A DNA stretch of 64,000 nucleotides, from NCBI RefSeq assembly GCF_019468465.1, contig NZ_CP080519.1:248001-312000 (forward strand). Direction: 5' to 3'. The DNA comes from Amycolatopsis sp. DSM 110486. Its GTDB lineage: Bacteria; Actinomycetota; Actinomycetes; Mycobacteriales; Pseudonocardiaceae. The position numbers and the translations under genes were made by a program. Below are positions 63,121 through 64,000 of this stretch, one piece after another (the first letter of the stretch is position 1; every line of letters begins with the position of its first letter). The notes beneath the pieces are model-generated. The model worked only from the letters and a program-made list of their open reading frames with translations, did no database searches and was not told the DNA's origin.

Positions 63121-63214
63121 CCGATGTCCTCCATGTGGAGCGTGGCTTCTTCGGTGTGGCGCACGAGGAAGTGGGACATCCGGAGTTCTGCGGAGCGCTG
63201 TTTGAACCACCGCC

Positions 63215-63262
63215 AAGGGCCGGTCGGCAACACCATCACGGTGTGGCCCACCGGCCCTTTTT
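63215..63262 (+). terminator. Rho-independent terminator
   Basis: The arms AAGGGCCGGT (63215-63224) and ACCGGCCCTT (63250-63259) can pair perfectly, with a 25-base loop, followed by a T run on the plus strand. It would end rightward transcripts coming from the fragment ending at 63120. Confidence 0.65.
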
Positions 63263-63328
63263 CGTTTTCCCGGAATCGCTACGCCCCAGGCGATCACGCA
63301 CCATGACAACCAGGACGAACCCGCGACA

Positions 63329-63509
63329 GTTGAATACGCGATCTCACCAGTCGGCGACCCCTTCACCCAGGAGCCGACCCGCCCGGAGTTGAAGCGGTTC
63401 TTCTTACTCGACGGCGAGGACCGGCGGCGGCTGATCGGCAAGCGCCGTGGTGATCACACGCGGCTGGGGTTCGCTCTCCAGGTCTGCACTGTCCGCTACG
63501 TCGGCCTGT
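63329..63509 (+). mobile_element. N-terminal remnant of a Tn3-family transposase
   Basis: Reads TRPELKRFFLLDGEDRRRLIGKRRGDHTRLGFALQVCTVRY in parts, the start of the DUF4158 domain of Tn3 transposases. It is cut off exactly at 63509 where the 456-bp repeat begins, so the SnoaL block and the transposon remnant were joined by a recombination event. Confidence 0.75.
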
Positions 63510-63906
63510 CGGGGTCTTCGCCGGTGGTGTTCTGGTCGAGCTTGGTGACCTGGTAGAAGGTGATGGTCCAGCCGGTTCCGGTCTGTTTCAGCAGGGTGCT
63601 GAGGTAGACGTTGATTGTGGGGCGGTCGGTGAAGGAGAAGTCGACGTTGAGGTATCCGAGGACGAGGTCGTCGGAGAGGCGCCTGGTCTCCAGGACCTGG
63701 TAGCCGGCGGTCAGGCCGGGGGGTTGGGATTCGTAGTAGGCGGCGATGCCGGGACGTCCGACGCTGTAGGGGTGCAGGCCTTGGAAGATGGCGTCGTCGG
63801 TGAAGTGGGCGGCGACCTGGTCGGGCTGGTGCTTGTCGACGGCGGCCTTCCAGCCGTCGAGGACGCCGCGCAAGATCGTCTCGCTGTCCGCGGTGTTCTG
63901 GTTCAA
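63496..63906 (-). CDS. SnoaL-like / NTF2-fold protein, copy 2
   Basis: 136 residues, almost the same as the copy at 22443-22850. The start here is TTG (the other copy ATG) with the same GGAG site, and the last residues (DRPT) come from beyond the repeat border. It lies 34 bases after the stop of an SDR gene, so an SDR-SnoaL operon is the original arrangement. The protein is probably a small ligand-binding or isomerase-type partner of that oxidoreductase. Confidence 0.83.
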   Translation of the reverse strand: MNQNTADSETILRGVLDGWKAAVDKHQPDQVAAHFTDDAIFQGLHPYSVGRPGIAAYYESQPPGLTAGYQVLETRRLSDDLVLGYLNVDFSFTDRPTINVYLSTLLKQTGTGWTITFYQVTKLDQNTTGEDPDRPT

Positions 63907-63965
63907 GGTGGTGCTCCGTGGAAGGAGTGGGTGAGCGTGGTCAGTGACCGGCACTCATGCCGCCG
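63510..63965 (-). repeat. 456-bp inverted repeat, right copy
   Basis: Reverse complement of 22384-22839 with three differences noticed. The SDR coding sequence continues past the repeat on the right, showing that this copy keeps its native context on that side. Confidence 0.9.
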
Positions 63966-64000
63966 TCCACGTGGAGGATCTCGCCGGTGACGAACGGCGC
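63941..64000 (-). CDS. C-terminal end of a short-chain dehydrogenase (partial, window edge)
   Basis: The minus strand from the right edge reads APFVTGEILHVDGGMSAGH and a stop, the standard end of a classical SDR (…FVTGqxlxVDGG). The rest lies outside the window. It precedes the SnoaL gene by 34 bases. Confidence 0.8.
   Translation of the reverse strand, partial: APFVTGEILHVDGGMSAGH

Noticed and set aside
1..64000. CRISPR arrays, tRNA or rRNA genes, replication origin, attachment site
   Set aside because: No regularly spaced direct repeats, cloverleaf sequences, rRNA-like stretches or DnaA-box clusters were noticed on reading, though a tRNA scan was not possible.

Overview
This is a GC-rich (about 70 %) actinomycete sequence, most likely from the Pseudonocardiaceae or a close relative. 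Signs of this are frequent GTG/TTG starts, an ABATE/CGNR regulator, a WhiB fragment, a Ddn-type F420-dependent reductase, a GAP (Sap-like) membrane protein and a large NRPS operon built on GTGA/ATGA overlaps. The window reads as accessory chromosome: real genes alternate with many gene remnants, IS scars and duplicated fragments.

Region 1 (about 0.3-16 kb) is an energy/redox/stress block. It holds a STAS protein, a solitary cytochrome b (qcrB) overlapping a transaldolase, DUF427, an MFS exporter, an aldo/keto reductase, two GNAT acetyltransferases, a DsbA-like protein divergent from the antiporter NhaA, a uracil-DNA glycosylase-like protein, a TetR regulator, a solitary cytochrome c oxidase subunit I (ctaD) and a thioredoxin. 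AT-rich 5-4-5 palindromes (GGACT-N4-AGTCC type) lie upstream of several of these genes and suggest a shared regulator.

Region 2 (16-35.5 kb) is a patchwork. It has an ABATE regulator next to an MFS drug exporter, a second aldo/keto reductase, a secreted alpha/beta hydrolase, a SnoaL-like protein, a penicillin-acylase-family hydrolase, an intact IS110 transposase, a berberine-bridge-type oxidase, two TetR regulators, a second alpha/beta hydrolase and a Ddn-type protein. Between them lie broken pieces of an SDR, an ICL/PEP-mutase protein, two MFS fragments, a quinone oxidoreductase, DUF5996, and IS110 and IS5 elements.

Region 3 (35.5-41.2 kb) pairs a sulfatase having a CSPTR formylglycine site with a divergent formylglycine-generating enzyme and a HAD phosphatase, followed by a response-regulator remnant and a GAP-family membrane protein.

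Region 4 (41.6-62.3 kb) is the most interesting part: one 14-gene, 20.7-kb leftward operon for an unrecognised natural product. In transcription order it encodes A-T, P450, thioesterase (Cys nucleophile), MFS exporter, KS-AT0-T-C-T-E megasynthase with no A domain, secreted M28 aminopeptidase, KAS III-like enzyme, FkbH-like glyceryl transferase, ACP, a second A-T with an atypical A4 motif, MbtH, a second thioesterase, ATP-grasp ligase and T-C. FkbH, ACP and KAS III together are the enzyme set known from tetronate pathways. Here they sit among NRPS parts that must be loaded in trans.

The right edge (62.5-64 kb) holds DUF4041 and Tn3-transposase fragments, and a SnoaL gene with the tail of an SDR. 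A 456-bp block containing this SnoaL gene is repeated almost perfectly in inverted orientation at 22.4 kb, so the 41-kb segment between the copies, including the NRPS operon, could invert by homologous recombination.
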